The notes under the pieces: generated by a model
Told to the model about the DNA's origin: nothing
What the model saw: the letters and a program-made list of their open reading frames with translations, nothing else
The model's database searches: none
Program-made: the position numbers and the translations under genes
Part shown: piece after piece, positions 1-7,175 of the stretch
How the letters are laid out: every line of letters begins with the position of its first letter
Numbering within the stretch: the first letter of the stretch is position 1
Source of the DNA: an uncultured Collinsella sp.
Lineage (GTDB): Bacteria; Actinomycetota; Coriobacteriia; Coriobacteriales; Coriobacteriaceae
Assembly: GCA_958403395.1 (NCBI GenBank)
Contig: CATXXF010000018.1
Span: 1 to 39,982, forward strand
DNA: 39,982 nucleotides
Reading direction: 5' to 3'

Positions 1-189
1 TACAGCGCGAAGACCAAGCGGGTCTACGCGGTCCCCAGCAAGCTGAGCTACCACGGCAGGACCTTCAAGGTCACCACGCTCGGTTGCGGCGTCTACCCCA
101 AGGCGAGCAAGGCGGTTGACTGCCGTTGCCTAAGCAGTCTTGTCATATCGTTGCCGCAGTCCCCGGCGCAGTGCGCAGCTTCTGCCTAA
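1..189 (+). pseudogene. 3' fragment of a leucine-rich-repeat (BspA-type) surface protein, probably truncated
   Basis: The first reading frame is open from the window edge to a stop at 187-189. Its first 40 or so residues (YAVPSKLSYHGRTFKVTTL...) resemble the short linker between a tyrosine-rich strand and the first LRR_5 repeat in BspA-like surface proteins of gut Coriobacteriia and Clostridia. After about residue 40 the translation no longer looks like a repeat protein: it is Cys/Ser-rich and runs antisense over the 3' end of the MerR gene. The LRR gene therefore seems to end abruptly near position 120, perhaps at a recombination junction. The 5' part lies outside the window, so a natural C-terminus cannot be excluded. 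Confidence 0.45.
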
Positions 190-610
190 TCTTCCGAAAG
201 CGTTCCGGGACTTCGGCAAGCTCCATCTTCTGCGGGGCATCGACCGTACCCGCTTCCTTCGCCGTTTCGTAATACCAGCACTTGTAATCCACCATCTCCA
301 TGGTGTGCTGCAATTCCGCCATCTGCTGTTTCAGAGCTTCTTGTTGGCGCCGGAACATGGCAAGGCGCAAATCGATGGTGTCGTCTCCTTGCAGCGCCAT
401 CTCGGTGTACTCCCGGATGTCCTTGATGGACATCCCAGCTTTCTTCATGCAGCCGATCACCTGCAGCCATTCGATATCCGATTCCCGGAACATGCGAATG
501 CCACCGGAGGAGCGCTCCATGAAGGGCAGCAGCCCCTCCTTGTCGTAGTAGCGCAAGGTGGACGCCGCAACTCCCAGCAGCTTCGCCATCTCTCCCACCG
601 TATAGACCAT
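143..610 (-). CDS. MerR-family regulator, AdhR/NmlR-like (155 aa)
   Basis: This is a predicted redox/electrophile-sensing activator of the divergent operon starting at 743. Residues 3-70 form the MerR winged helix-turn-helix (YTVGEMAKLLGV, then TLRYYDKEGLL), followed by a long dimerisation coiled coil rich in Gln and Met (about 75-115). Two cysteines stand out. Cys54, in IGCMKKAG, matches by recall the reactive Cys of Bacillus AdhR-type proteins; Cys111 lies in the YKCWYYETA motif common in this subfamily. The frame is open to 721, but the ATG at 610 is preferred: GGAGGG lies 7-9 bases upstream and the protein then begins right at the HTH. The effector is unknown; aldehydes or quinones would fit the neighbours. 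Confidence 0.9.
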   Translation of the reverse strand: MVYTVGEMAKLLGVAASTLRYYDKEGLLPFMERSSGGIRMFRESDIEWLQVIGCMKKAGMSIKDIREYTEMALQGDDTIDLRLAMFRRQQEALKQQMAELQHTMEMVDYKCWYYETAKEAGTVDAPQKMELAEVPERFRKIRQKLRTAPGTAATI

Positions 611-641
611 CTGAAAATCCCTCCGAATTATTCCAGAACTC

Positions 642-673
642 CTTGACTTAAAGTTAACTTCAAGTTCTAGGAT
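642..673 (+). promoter_or_regulatory. MerR-type promoter with 19-bp spacer and operator dyad
   Basis: A -35 TTGACT (643-648) and a -10 TAGGAT (668-673) are separated by exactly 19 bp, the overlong spacer that MerR-family activators correct by untwisting DNA. The spacer holds an imperfect dyad, CTTGA at 642-646 and TCAAG at 660-664, centred on GTTAAC. It lies between the divergent MerR gene (start 610) and the reductase gene (start 743), so it should drive the rightward operon. Confidence 0.8.
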
Positions 674-742
674 GCACATGAAGTTCAAAGGAAGCATGCT
701 TCCAAACAGAATGTTTGTCAATCATAAGGAGGGGAATCGAAC

Positions 743-1465
743 GTGAACAGGCCGTATGTTTTCTGCCACATGATGTGCGCTTTGGACGGAAAGATCATGG
801 GCGGTTACATGGGAACGCCGCAGGGCAAAGCGGCGGGCGATACGTTCTACGACATCGCCTTCGGGAAAGAGCCCTTTTACCATCACCAGGGCTGGCTGTC
901 CGGCAGGGTGACGACGGACGACAACTTCACCTTCTACAGGAAGCCGGACCTGGACGAAGATGCGCCGGCCGTTCCGGCAGGTGATTTCATCGCGCAGCCG
1001 GACTTCGGAATGTTCTATGTCTCCGTGGACCCCCACGGCAAACTGGGGTGGGAAAGCAGCACCCTGCGCTATGTGGACACCACCGCCCATGTCGTCGAGG
1101 TGCTGACAGAGCAGGTCGGTAACGCCTACAGGGCTTTTTTGAGAAAACTGGGAATCTCGTACATCATCGCGGGAGAAACGGAGCTGGATCACGGTTTGGC
1201 CCTTTCCAAGCTGAAAGAAGAATTCAACATCGAGACCCTGATGTTGGGCGGTGGCGGCGTGCTGAACTGGTCGTTCCTGCAAGCGGGGATGTGCGATGAG
1301 ATCAGCATCGTGTTGGCGGCGGCGGCAGACGGGAGCCCGGATGCGCCTCCGGTTTTCCGAGCCGCAGAAGGCATTTCGGAGAGTAAGGCCCTTGGCTTTA
1401 CGCTGAAAGAGGCGAAGGCCATGGACGGCGGGGCGGTCTGGCTGCGCTATGGCGTGAATCGATAA
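743..1465 (+). CDS. RibD C-terminal/dihydrofolate-reductase-like oxidoreductase (240 aa)
   Basis: A single-domain cytoplasmic NADPH-dependent reductase of the RibD_C/DHFR fold. Support: the N-terminal strand with CALDGKI, the NADPH-site region LMLGGGGVLNWSFLQAG (about residues 170-187) followed by DEISIVLAA, and a length usual for stand-alone RibD_C proteins. There is no deaminase domain, so it is unlikely to be the riboflavin enzyme itself; its natural substrate is unknown. The start is GTG at 743 with AAGGAGG at 726-732. It is the first gene behind the MerR-type promoter and is followed 22 bp later by the cupin gene, so it probably belongs to one stress-inducible transcript. Confidence 0.85.
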   Translation: MNRPYVFCHMMCALDGKIMGGYMGTPQGKAAGDTFYDIAFGKEPFYHHQGWLSGRVTTDDNFTFYRKPDLDEDAPAVPAGDFIAQPDFGMFYVSVDPHGKLGWESSTLRYVDTTAHVVEVLTEQVGNAYRAFLRKLGISYIIAGETELDHGLALSKLKEEFNIETLMLGGGGVLNWSFLQAGMCDEISIVLAAAADGSPDAPPVFRAAEGISESKALGFTLKEAKAMDGGAVWLRYGVNR

Positions 1466-1487
1466 TCCTTGGCAGGAGGTTTCAATT

Positions 1488-1919
1488 ATGAGGTATGAAC
1501 GAAAAGAGCAGCTCGAGAAGGTCAACGCATTCGGCACGGGAACGGCGAACACCGCCTATGCCCAGTACTTCACCGGCGATTCGTTCCTGAATCCGCTGAC
1601 CGATCCGGAAGGCGGCCTGTTCGCCGCCAACGTGACCTTCGAGCCGGGATGCCGCAACAACTGGCATATCCACCACGCGGACAAAGGGGGCGGTCAGCTC
1701 CTACTCTGTACGGCTGGCGAGGGCTGGTACCAGGAGGAAGGCAAGGCCGCCGTCAGCCTGCACGAGGGCTCCGTCGTGATGATCCCCGCCAACGTCAAGC
1801 ACTGGCACGGAGCGAAGAAGGACAGCTGGTTCAGCCATATCGCCGTGGAGGTTCCCGGCGAGAATTGCGAGAACGAGTGGTGCGAGCCGGTATCCCATGA
1901 AGAGTACGCAAGGCTGTAG
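1488..1919 (+). CDS. Cupin-domain protein of the CMD-associated type (143 aa)
   Basis: A small beta-barrel metal-binding protein. Cupin motif 1 is seen as the WHIHH cluster (His60, His62, His63) with Gln70 where many cupins have Glu; motif 2 is around HEGSVVMIPANVKHWHG, giving His105 and His107. The region FEPGCRNNWHIHH and the tail GENCENEWCEPV are typical of cupins that occur next to, or fused with, carboxymuconolactone-decarboxylase domains, which is the gene order here. A good ribosome site (GGCAGGAGG) precedes the ATG at 1488. The reaction is not known; metal-dependent isomerisation or dioxygenation of a small aromatic or keto compound would fit the family, but this is inference. Confidence 0.88.
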   Translation: MRYERKEQLEKVNAFGTGTANTAYAQYFTGDSFLNPLTDPEGGLFAANVTFEPGCRNNWHIHHADKGGGQLLLCTAGEGWYQEEGKAAVSLHEGSVVMIPANVKHWHGAKKDSWFSHIAVEVPGENCENEWCEPVSHEEYARL

Positions 1920-1932
1920 GGAGGAACGAAAC

Positions 1933-2259
1933 ATGGCAGTCAAGCAGACGGCAGGCAGAGATGCCCTGGGCGAATTCGCCCCGAAATTCGCGGAACTGAA
2001 CGATGACGTGCTCTTCGGAGAGGTCTGGAGCCGAGAGGAGCAGCTCAGCCTCCGCGACCGCTCCCTCGTGACCGTCGTCGCGCTGATGGCCCAGGGGCTT
2101 ACCGATGAGAGCTTCCGCTATCACCTGACGGAGGCAAAGAAGAACGGTATTACAAAAGAAGAAATCGCGGAGGTCGTGACCCATACAGCCTTCTACTGCG
2201 GCTGGCCCAAGGCATGGGCGGTTTTCCGCATGGCAAAGGATATCTGGGGCGAGGAGTAG
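1933..2259 (+). CDS. Carboxymuconolactone decarboxylase family protein (108 aa)
   Basis: An all-helical AhpD/CMD-fold protein of usual single-domain length. Recognisable pieces are SLRDRSLVTVVALMAQG (about residues 36-52), HLTEAKKNGITKEEIAEVVTH and FYCGWPKAW near the C-terminus. Only one Cys sits in the active-site helix (FYCGW), so the CxxC peroxidase chemistry of AhpD is not expected. The frame is open from 1897 inside the cupin gene, but the ATG at 1933 has GGGAGGAACG just upstream and begins only 13 bases after the cupin stop, consistent with coupled translation. In these operons CMD and cupin probably act on the same compound; the substrate is unidentified. Confidence 0.88.
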   Translation: MAVKQTAGRDALGEFAPKFAELNDDVLFGEVWSREEQLSLRDRSLVTVVALMAQGLTDESFRYHLTEAKKNGITKEEIAEVVTHTAFYCGWPKAWAVFRMAKDIWGEE

Positions 2260-2263
2260 AACG

Positions 2264-3133
2264 ATGATCTTGAATGAAACCTACCCGTTGGCAAACGGAG
2301 TTCAGGTTCCCAAGCTGGGGCTGGGCACCTGGTTCATCGACGATGCCGAGGCGGCGGAAGCCGTTCGCGAGGCGGTAAAGCTGGGCTATCGCCTGATCGA
2401 CACCGCACAGGCCTACGGAAACGAACGCGGCGTCGGCGAGGGCGTGCGCACCTGCGGCGTTCGTCGGGAAGAGCTGTTTGTCGCCAGCAAGATCGCGGCA
2501 GAGCTGAAGACCTACGAGGATGCGGCGAAGTCCATCGATGAGACGCTGGAGAGGATGGGGCTCGGCTACCTCGACCAGATGATCATCCACTCTCCCCAGC
2601 CGTGGAGCGAGTTCCGTGTGGAGAAGCGCTATTTCGAGGAGAACAAGGAGGTCTGGCGTGCGTTGGAGGATGCGCGGTCGGCGGGCAAGGTCAAGGTGAT
2701 CGGCGTGTCCAACTTCCTGCAAGATGACCTTGAGAACCTCCTGGGCTCTTGCCGCGTGATGCCCATGGTCAATCAGATCCTCCTGCACATTACCAATACC
2801 GATTCGGCATTGGTGGACTTCTGCAAAGCGCAGGGCATTCAGGTGGAGGCATACTCTCCCATCGCCCACGGCGAGGCGCTGAAGAATCCGGCGATCGTTA
2901 AGATGGCAGAGAAGTACGGCGTATCTGCCGCCCGGCTCTGCATCCGCTATGTCCTTCAGCTTGGAGCCGTCGCGCTTCCCAAGACGGCAGATCCCGCCCA
3001 CATGGAAAGCAACGCGGACGTGGATTTCGCGATCTCCGAGGAAGACATGGAAACTCTCAAGAACATGGAGCGCATCGCCAACTATGGTGAATTCAGCGCA
3101 TTTCCCGTGTTCAGCGGAAAGCCTCTTGCATGA
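2264..3133 (+). CDS. Aldo/keto reductase (289 aa)
   Basis: A cytoplasmic NADPH-dependent carbonyl reductase with the TIM-barrel AKR fold. The catalytic tetrad is intact: Asp46 and Tyr51 in IDTAQAYGNE, Lys76 in VASKI, His109 in MIIHSPQPW. The NADP-binding end is seen as ALPKTADPAHMESN near residue 240. Length and order match 2,5-diketogluconate-reductase-like AKRs. It starts 4 bases after the CMD stop and touches the flavodoxin gene, so it is in the MerR-driven operon. A role in reducing toxic aldehydes or quinone-like carbonyls is inferred from the regulator type and neighbours; the substrate cannot be read from sequence. Confidence 0.93.
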   Translation: MILNETYPLANGVQVPKLGLGTWFIDDAEAAEAVREAVKLGYRLIDTAQAYGNERGVGEGVRTCGVRREELFVASKIAAELKTYEDAAKSIDETLERMGLGYLDQMIIHSPQPWSEFRVEKRYFEENKEVWRALEDARSAGKVKVIGVSNFLQDDLENLLGSCRVMPMVNQILLHITNTDSALVDFCKAQGIQVEAYSPIAHGEALKNPAIVKMAEKYGVSAARLCIRYVLQLGAVALPKTADPAHMESNADVDFAISEEDMETLKNMERIANYGEFSAFPVFSGKPLA

Positions 3134-3147
3134 GGAGAAAGCGTGAA

Positions 3148-3624
3148 ATGAAAACCTTGATTCTGTACTACTCCTACGGAGGCAACACGAAGCGCATCGC
3201 CGAGATGATTCAGAGGGAAATCGGCGGGGATATTGCTCGTATGGATACGGTTGTTCCCTACGATGGCGATTATGATGAAGTCGTCAATCAGGGTCAGCGT
3301 GAGATTGCCGAGGGTTATTGCCCGGAACTGAAGCCGCTGCACATTGGCTGGAGAGATTACGACACCATCATCCTGGGTTCTCCTGTCTGGTGGTACACCT
3401 TTGCGCCCGCCATGCGCAGTTTCCTGGAGCGGGCTGACCTGACCGGGAAGATCGTGTATCCGTTTGTCACCAATGGCGGCTGGCTGGGACACGCGCTGAA
3501 GGACTTTGAGGAAGCCTGCAAAGGCGCAATCGTGAAGCCGGGCCTCGATGTGCAGTTCGATGAATCCATGCTCCGTACTTCTGAGAAAGATATTCAGGCA
3601 TGGATTGATACAATCTGCAGATAA
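3148..3624 (+). CDS. Flavodoxin (158 aa)
   Basis: An FMN-binding electron carrier of the Flavodoxin_4-like group. The N-terminal strand LILYYSYGGNTKRIAE carries the phosphate-binding loop (S-x-G-N-T), and GSPVWWYTFAPAMRSFLE provides the aromatic isoalloxazine loop. The frame is open from ATG 3130, which overlaps the aldo/keto reductase stop; the ATG at 3148 is preferred because GAGGAG lies 10 bases upstream and the protein then starts at the first strand. It is the last gene of the operon and may supply electrons to the other enzymes or act as a quinone reductase in its own right. Confidence 0.9.
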   Translation: MKTLILYYSYGGNTKRIAEMIQREIGGDIARMDTVVPYDGDYDEVVNQGQREIAEGYCPELKPLHIGWRDYDTIILGSPVWWYTFAPAMRSFLERADLTGKIVYPFVTNGGWLGHALKDFEEACKGAIVKPGLDVQFDESMLRTSEKDIQAWIDTICR

Positions 3625-3816
3625 TCGATCTACAGCTTTCGGCATCCGCCACAGAGCTGGCAAGGATTTGGGACAAAACGAAAGCTCAACGTCCTGAGTC
3701 CGAAGTGATTATATTGTAACTGTCTTGGCTTTTATTTCCGGAACCGACAAAGCGTGCCTCCGCCTCTTTTGCGTGAAGCCGGCCGGGATGTGGGGTAGTT
3801 TTGCGTCAGCAGATTT

Positions 3817-3858
3817 GCGCAAGGGGCCAACGGACGGGGCTTCATTGGCCCCTTGCGC
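3817..3858. terminator. Perfect 14-bp hairpin downstream of the cupin gene
   Basis: GCGCAAGGGGCCAA (3817-3830) pairs perfectly with 3845-3858 across a 14-base loop. It sits just beyond the stop of the minus-strand cupin gene and after the plus-strand flavodoxin gene. No strong T-run follows on either side, so it may be a weak or factor-assisted terminator. The rest of 3625-3816 shows no gene. Confidence 0.5.
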
Positions 3859-3870
3859 ATCGATTGCGAA

Positions 3871-4224
3871 TTAGAACATGATAGCGTCGTCGGCCGTGAA
3901 GGCATTAAGGGACCCCTGCTTGACCTGGATGCAGACGTATGCGATGCCCGAGTCGGACGCGGCGCGGAACTGGCGGTGTGCGGCGGGGGAAATGCGCAGC
4001 CAGTCGCCGGCTGCAAGCTCGATTTCCTCACCGTCGATCGTGACCGAGCCCGCGCCCTCGAGCACGCCATAGATCTCCTCGTTTTCCTTGTGTGCATGGA
4101 CGAACGGAACGCCAGCGCCGGCGGGAAGATTGTTGACACTCACCTCTGCCCCGGTAAGCCCGAGCACTTCGTGCAGCTCGACACGGCTCTCATTACCGAT
4201 GTGGGTCTTTGCATAATTAGCCAT
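3871..4224 (-). CDS. Cupin-domain protein (117 aa), probable target of the divergent HxlR regulator
   Basis: A single small cupin barrel. The metal-site motif is seen as PFVHAHKENEEIYGVLEG (His42, His44 and a Glu in the usual spacing), and the second motif is AAGDWLRISPAAHRQF. It ends in a hydrophobic AIMF tail. The start ATG at 4224 has AGAGGA a few bases upstream. It is transcribed away from an HxlR-type regulator 152 bp off, the common arrangement for a regulator and its target. Such cupins are often linked to quinone or electrophile responses, but no reaction can be assigned. Confidence 0.88.
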   Translation of the reverse strand: MANYAKTHIGNESRVELHEVLGLTGAEVSVNNLPAGAGVPFVHAHKENEEIYGVLEGAGSVTIDGEEIELAAGDWLRISPAAHRQFRAASDSGIAYVCIQVKQGSLNAFTADDAIMF

Positions 4225-4307
4225 AATGGTTCCTCTCTTGGGGTTAATTTACCTTGTAGGCATCTCCTGCGTGAGCTATATTCAACGCGAAGGCGCATGC
4301 AAATACG

Positions 4308-4335
4308 AGTACGCACATATTTGTAACTGTGTACT
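4308..4335. promoter_or_regulatory. Candidate HxlR operator (AGTAC-n18-GTACT dyad)
   Basis: AGTAC (4308-4312) and GTACT (4331-4335) form a symmetric pair, with partial further pairing (GCACA against TGTGT). It lies in the divergent spacer between the cupin (start 4224) and the HxlR gene (start 4376). HxlR/YodB-type regulators are known to bind TAC-containing palindromes, so this is a plausible but untested operator for both genes. Confidence 0.4.
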
Positions 4336-4375
4336 TTTTTGTGAAACCGGTATGGTCAAGGAGGTTGGGTCTCCC

Positions 4376-4702
4376 ATGATGGCGAAAGAGGAGCTTCCGG
4401 AGTGTCCGGTCGCAACGGCGGTAGCGCTCATTGGCGGAAAGTGGAAGCTGCTCATTATCCGTAACTTGCGCGTACGCCCTTGGCGTTTCAACGAGTTGCG
4501 CCGCAACCTTGAGGGGATCTCTCAGAAGGTGCTTACCGACAGCCTGCGGCAGATGGAGGATGATGGGCTGGTCTTTCGCCATGACTATGGCGAGAATCCT
4601 CCCCGCGTTGAGTATGGCCTTACCGAGCTCGGCCGCCAGATGATGCCCATCATGGACTCGCTCGCAGACTTCGGCGCCTATTACAAGACGGTCGTTTCGT
4701 AG
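4376..4702 (+). CDS. HxlR-family winged-helix regulator (108 aa)
   Basis: A small dimeric winged-helix DNA-binding protein. The family signature is clear: CPVATAVALIGGKWKLLIIRNL, RFNELRRNLEGISQKVLTDSLRQMEDDGLV and VEYGLTELGRQMMPIMDSLADFG. Cys10 or 11 (depending on which of the two adjacent ATGs is used) sits at the N-terminal position where HxlR/YodB proteins carry their redox-reactive Cys. The start at 4376 is chosen because AAGGAGG (4358-4364) lies 11 bases upstream; an upstream extension to 4226 looks non-coding. It probably controls the divergent cupin gene and itself in response to thiol-reactive compounds. Confidence 0.92.
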   Translation: MMAKEELPECPVATAVALIGGKWKLLIIRNLRVRPWRFNELRRNLEGISQKVLTDSLRQMEDDGLVFRHDYGENPPRVEYGLTELGRQMMPIMDSLADFGAYYKTVVS

Positions 4703-4723
4703 CGGACACGCTGCTTAGGGGGC

Positions 4724-4756
4724 GGAGAACCGCTACGAGTACGATAGCGATTCTCC
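4724..4756. repeat. Inverted repeat downstream of the HxlR gene
   Basis: GGAGAACCGCT (4724-4734) pairs with AGCGATTCTCC (4746-4756) with one mismatch and an 11-base loop. It is 21 bases after the HxlR stop. No T-tract follows, so terminator function is uncertain. Confidence 0.4.
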
Positions 4757-4854
4757 TGCGGCTGCCGTTGATTCCGTAGTTATAGAGCGGAAGGAGACTG
4801 CAATGGGGTCGTCCGCCCCACAAGAAGGCCCTCCCTTCCCGGTATGGCGCCGAC

Positions 4855-5076
4855 ATGCGCACGCCGGCTCAAACTGCTCGATGCGCGAAGTGTTGTTATG
4901 GCTTCACTCGGCCTGTGGACGCCCAATCATCCGTGCACCACATTCTGCCCATGTGCATGGGCGGCTGCCCCCACCGCCATATGGTCTCCGGCGTGCGCCG
5001 TTGCCCCTGGTTCAAAGACGACCCCGATGCCTACGTCCTCGCCAAAACTCGCGCCGCCCGTAAGAGCCGCCAATAA
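4855..5076 (+). CDS. Small Cys/His-rich hypothetical protein (73 aa); start uncertain
   Basis: I do not recognise this protein. The frame holds six cysteines (10, 13, 14, 34, 38, 50) and a cluster of histidines (28, 29, 40, 42) in a metal-binding-like layout: CAKCC, then MCMGGCPHRH, then CPWF, with a basic C-terminus. Such spacing is unlikely in a shadow frame. The start is problematic. The only good ribosome site (GGAAGGAG at 4789-4796) leads to an ATG at 4803 that is in a different frame, while the Cys-rich frame is open from 4786 with no standard start before 4855. Either translation begins at 4855 without an obvious ribosome site or a frameshift separates the start from the body. Confidence 0.45.
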   Translation: MRTPAQTARCAKCCYGFTRPVDAQSSVHHILPMCMGGCPHRHMVSGVRRCPWFKDDPDAYVLAKTRAARKSRQ

Positions 5077-5147
5077 AACCTCCGGCCCTGCTTGGCCCCG
5101 GGAATAAACGTCAGACTTGCCGATTCACGCCTCGCGCAAGGGCCGTT

Positions 5148-5231
5148 CTACTTCCCAAACCTGATCTGCCTGTCGCACAGCTCGAGGGCGACAAGGGAAG
5201 CCTGGGTCACCTCCTTGATATCCTCTGCGAA
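5148..5231 (-). pseudogene. Possible 27-residue remnant of a protein C-terminus
   Basis: The minus-strand frame between two stops reads as an amphipathic helix-like tail (FAEDIKEVTQASL, then ELCDRQIRFGK) ending in a stop at 5148-5150. It has protein-like composition but no start and an in-frame stop immediately upstream. I cannot assign a family. The stretch 5077-5317 otherwise shows nothing coding. Confidence 0.2.
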
Positions 5232-5317
5232 CTACTGGAGTGCGGCACAGTCGGATGACTGGACCGTTTTCGTTGGAGCTTGGTTGTTTGCCTGTGTGAA
5301 TGGCGTATTTGTTTTAG

Positions 5318-6238
5318 CTAGCGGTTGCGACGCCTTGTTGCGGAAATGCTAACTGATGCAACTACGCCACCGGCAACACTCAGGGCGACTGCTATCGCGC
5401 CGTTGTCGCCCGTAGCGGGTAGGGTGGTCCTGGCTGGTTTAACCGCCGCTACTGCCTTAGTGGAAACGGGATTTGCCGCGGGCTTTTCTGCCTTGGGCTG
5501 CGGTGTGGGCTCGGGCTTGGTTTCCGGTTCGGGTTTGACCTCTGGGCTCGGTTTAACACTTGGATCGGGTTTGGAACCGCTCGTATCGGTTGCAATCAAG
5601 TGCACGTCGCTGTCGAAGACGTAGCGGATGTAGTAATCGTGCCGCGTCTCGTGCGTAATCCCCTGCCCGCTGTCGAAGTCGCGGTCAACGTGTGTGCCGA
5701 GGCGGGTTGAGCTGGTGAGGTTCAGTCTGTAAGGGATTTGGTCGTCGGCGTAGCCGCCTGTAAAGACAGCGGTTGCTCTAACGTGATTGTCGATCATGGT
5801 CAGGGCAATAGAGACGCTGGCCTCTTTGGGGTTCTCGGTTTTTATAAGGCCTTCGGTATCGGTGTCGATCTTGAAGAGATGGACGGTGTCGTTAAGCCCG
5901 TAGATGAAGTCCTCGGGTTTGTCGGGGAAATCGTATACAAACGCCTCATTCTGGACCAACATGAAGGCAGGAGGGAGCTCCAGGTCATAGTTATGGTCGA
6001 CAACGGTGGTAGCTGTGAGGCTGCCTTCTGCGTTGGCTTCGTTGCAGGTAATGGGTGCTGCGACATCGGTTTCGGGCATTTCTGTCGCCAGTGCTGCGCA
6101 GGGTAGCAAAAGCAGTCCTGCCACAAGAATGCTTACTCCGAAGGCGGCGATTCTGGCGTCTGCATGACGCTTGACGTCGCGGATAGACAGGCCAGTCCGT
6201 TTGTTATGGGTCTGCGGTGCAACATGCTGTTCATACAT
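5318..6238 (-). CDS. LPxTG sortase-anchored surface protein (306 aa)
   Basis: An exported, cell-wall-anchored protein of unknown function. An N-terminal basic stretch and hydrophobic helix (about residues 30-50, ending CAALATEM) form the signal peptide. A roughly 160-residue all-beta-looking outer domain follows, then a Pro/Lys/Glu-rich stalk (PEVKPEPETKPEPTP). The sorting signal LPATG (273-277) is followed by a membrane helix and an RRRNR tail. The ATG at 6238 is chosen because AAGGAGCG lies 6 bases upstream; the frame extends to 6343 without one. The outer domain is not one I can name; a pilin-like or adhesin role is only a guess. It is alone in its transcript. Confidence 0.88.
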   Translation of the reverse strand: MYEQHVAPQTHNKRTGLSIRDVKRHADARIAAFGVSILVAGLLLLPCAALATEMPETDVAAPITCNEANAEGSLTATTVVDHNYDLELPPAFMLVQNEAFVYDFPDKPEDFIYGLNDTVHLFKIDTDTEGLIKTENPKEASVSIALTMIDNHVRATAVFTGGYADDQIPYRLNLTSSTRLGTHVDRDFDSGQGITHETRHDYYIRYVFDSDVHLIATDTSGSKPDPSVKPSPEVKPEPETKPEPTPQPKAEKPAANPVSTKAVAAVKPARTTLPATGDNGAIAVALSVAGGVVASVSISATRRRNR

Positions 6239-6557
6239 AAGACGCTCCTTGTTCGTAGGCCGGTTTCGCGGATCTATATTGCGCCTGGCCGATGCGGCAG
6301 GCTCTTTCACGCGAACGCTTACGCGAGCAGGGAGAAAGCTCAAGCTAATTTTCCCACAGTCGATACTTTGTGAGCAACGATTTGCTGTTCAATTTTCGGA
6401 GAGAGAATCAAGACGGTCGAGGAGTTATCAGGCAATGAGATTGTGTCTAGAGAGCGCGAACGAGAGATGCGATCTACAGACGACTGAATAGCTCCATCTG
6501 TTTTGGTTACAACGAAATGTGTGCCGCGCGCCTGCGGCATGAAGAAGGGAGATTCTT
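6239..6557. other. Divergent intergenic region between the LPxTG and FMN-reductase genes
   Basis: This 319-bp stretch has no convincing gene. For the minus strand there is a possible promoter, TTGAAC (6387-6392) and AAGTAT (6363-6368) with an 18-bp spacer, giving a leader of roughly 120 bases. It overlaps a loose dyad of TTGTGAGCAA (6368-6377) and TTGCTGTTCAA (6382-6392). No RNA gene or riboswitch was recognised. Confidence 0.35.
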
Positions 6558-7088
6558 ATGAATATCGTTGTATTGAGCGGTAGCCCGCGCAAGGGCGCCA
6601 ATACCGACACTATGGTCGAGGCCTTTGCCGAGACCGCGCGCGAGGCCGGCAATACGGTCGAGGTCATCCGCGTTGCCAGCAAGAAGATCGCTGGTTGTCT
6701 GGGGTGCCAGTATTGCTTCGCCCACGAGGGCACTTGCGTGCAGAAGGATGACATGGCCGACGTGATCGAGTCGCTGAAAGGCGCCGATATGGTTGTCTTC
6801 GCTTCGCCTATCTACTGGTTTGATATCACTGCGCAGGAGAAGGCCGCCATCGACCGCCTGTACGCCTTCGGTGCCACGGGCTTCCCGTTCACCAAGACGG
6901 CCCTTTTGCTCGATAGCCACAGCGAGGGCGTCTATGATGCGGCGATCGCTATGTACAAGTCAACCTGCGCGTACTGCAAGTGGGAGGACCAGGGCATTGT
7001 CACCGTTAGCGGTATGACCGAGCGCGACAGCATGGCATCGTCGCCCAAGTTGGAAGAGGTGCGAGAGCTCGCTCGCAAGCTGGCCTAA
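6558..7088 (+). CDS. NADPH-dependent FMN reductase/iron-sulfur flavoprotein-like (176 aa)
   Basis: A flavodoxin-fold oxidoreductase. The FMN phosphate loop is LSGSPRKGANTDTM (residues 6-19). The motif GCLGCQYC with a further Cys (GTCVQKDDM) is typical of flavoproteins related to Isf, where clustered Cys can hold a 4Fe-4S centre. FASPIYWFDITAQ forms the flavin-contacting loop. A CAYC pair near residue 140 is extra. The start ATG at 6558 has AAGGGAG upstream. It stands alone, divergent from the LPxTG gene. It could reduce quinones, nitro compounds or free flavin; the sequence does not say which. Confidence 0.88.
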   Translation: MNIVVLSGSPRKGANTDTMVEAFAETAREAGNTVEVIRVASKKIAGCLGCQYCFAHEGTCVQKDDMADVIESLKGADMVVFASPIYWFDITAQEKAAIDRLYAFGATGFPFTKTALLLDSHSEGVYDAAIAMYKSTCAYCKWEDQGIVTVSGMTERDSMASSPKLEEVRELARKLA

Positions 7089-7175
7089 GGACAAGAAGAA
7101 CACATGGCAATCGGTTGTATCGCGAGTATATGAATAGGGGTGTATTCCCTCAAGTACCGTATAGAACAATTTTTA

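Noticed and set aside
3732..4139. Ser/Arg-rich minus-strand frame over the cupin gene
   Set aside because: Composition typical of an out-of-frame reading; the cupin frame is clear.
5092..5352. Plus-strand 86-codon frame between the Cys-rich ORF and the LPxTG gene
   Set aside because: No ribosome site, no family likeness and it runs into the end of the LPxTG gene.
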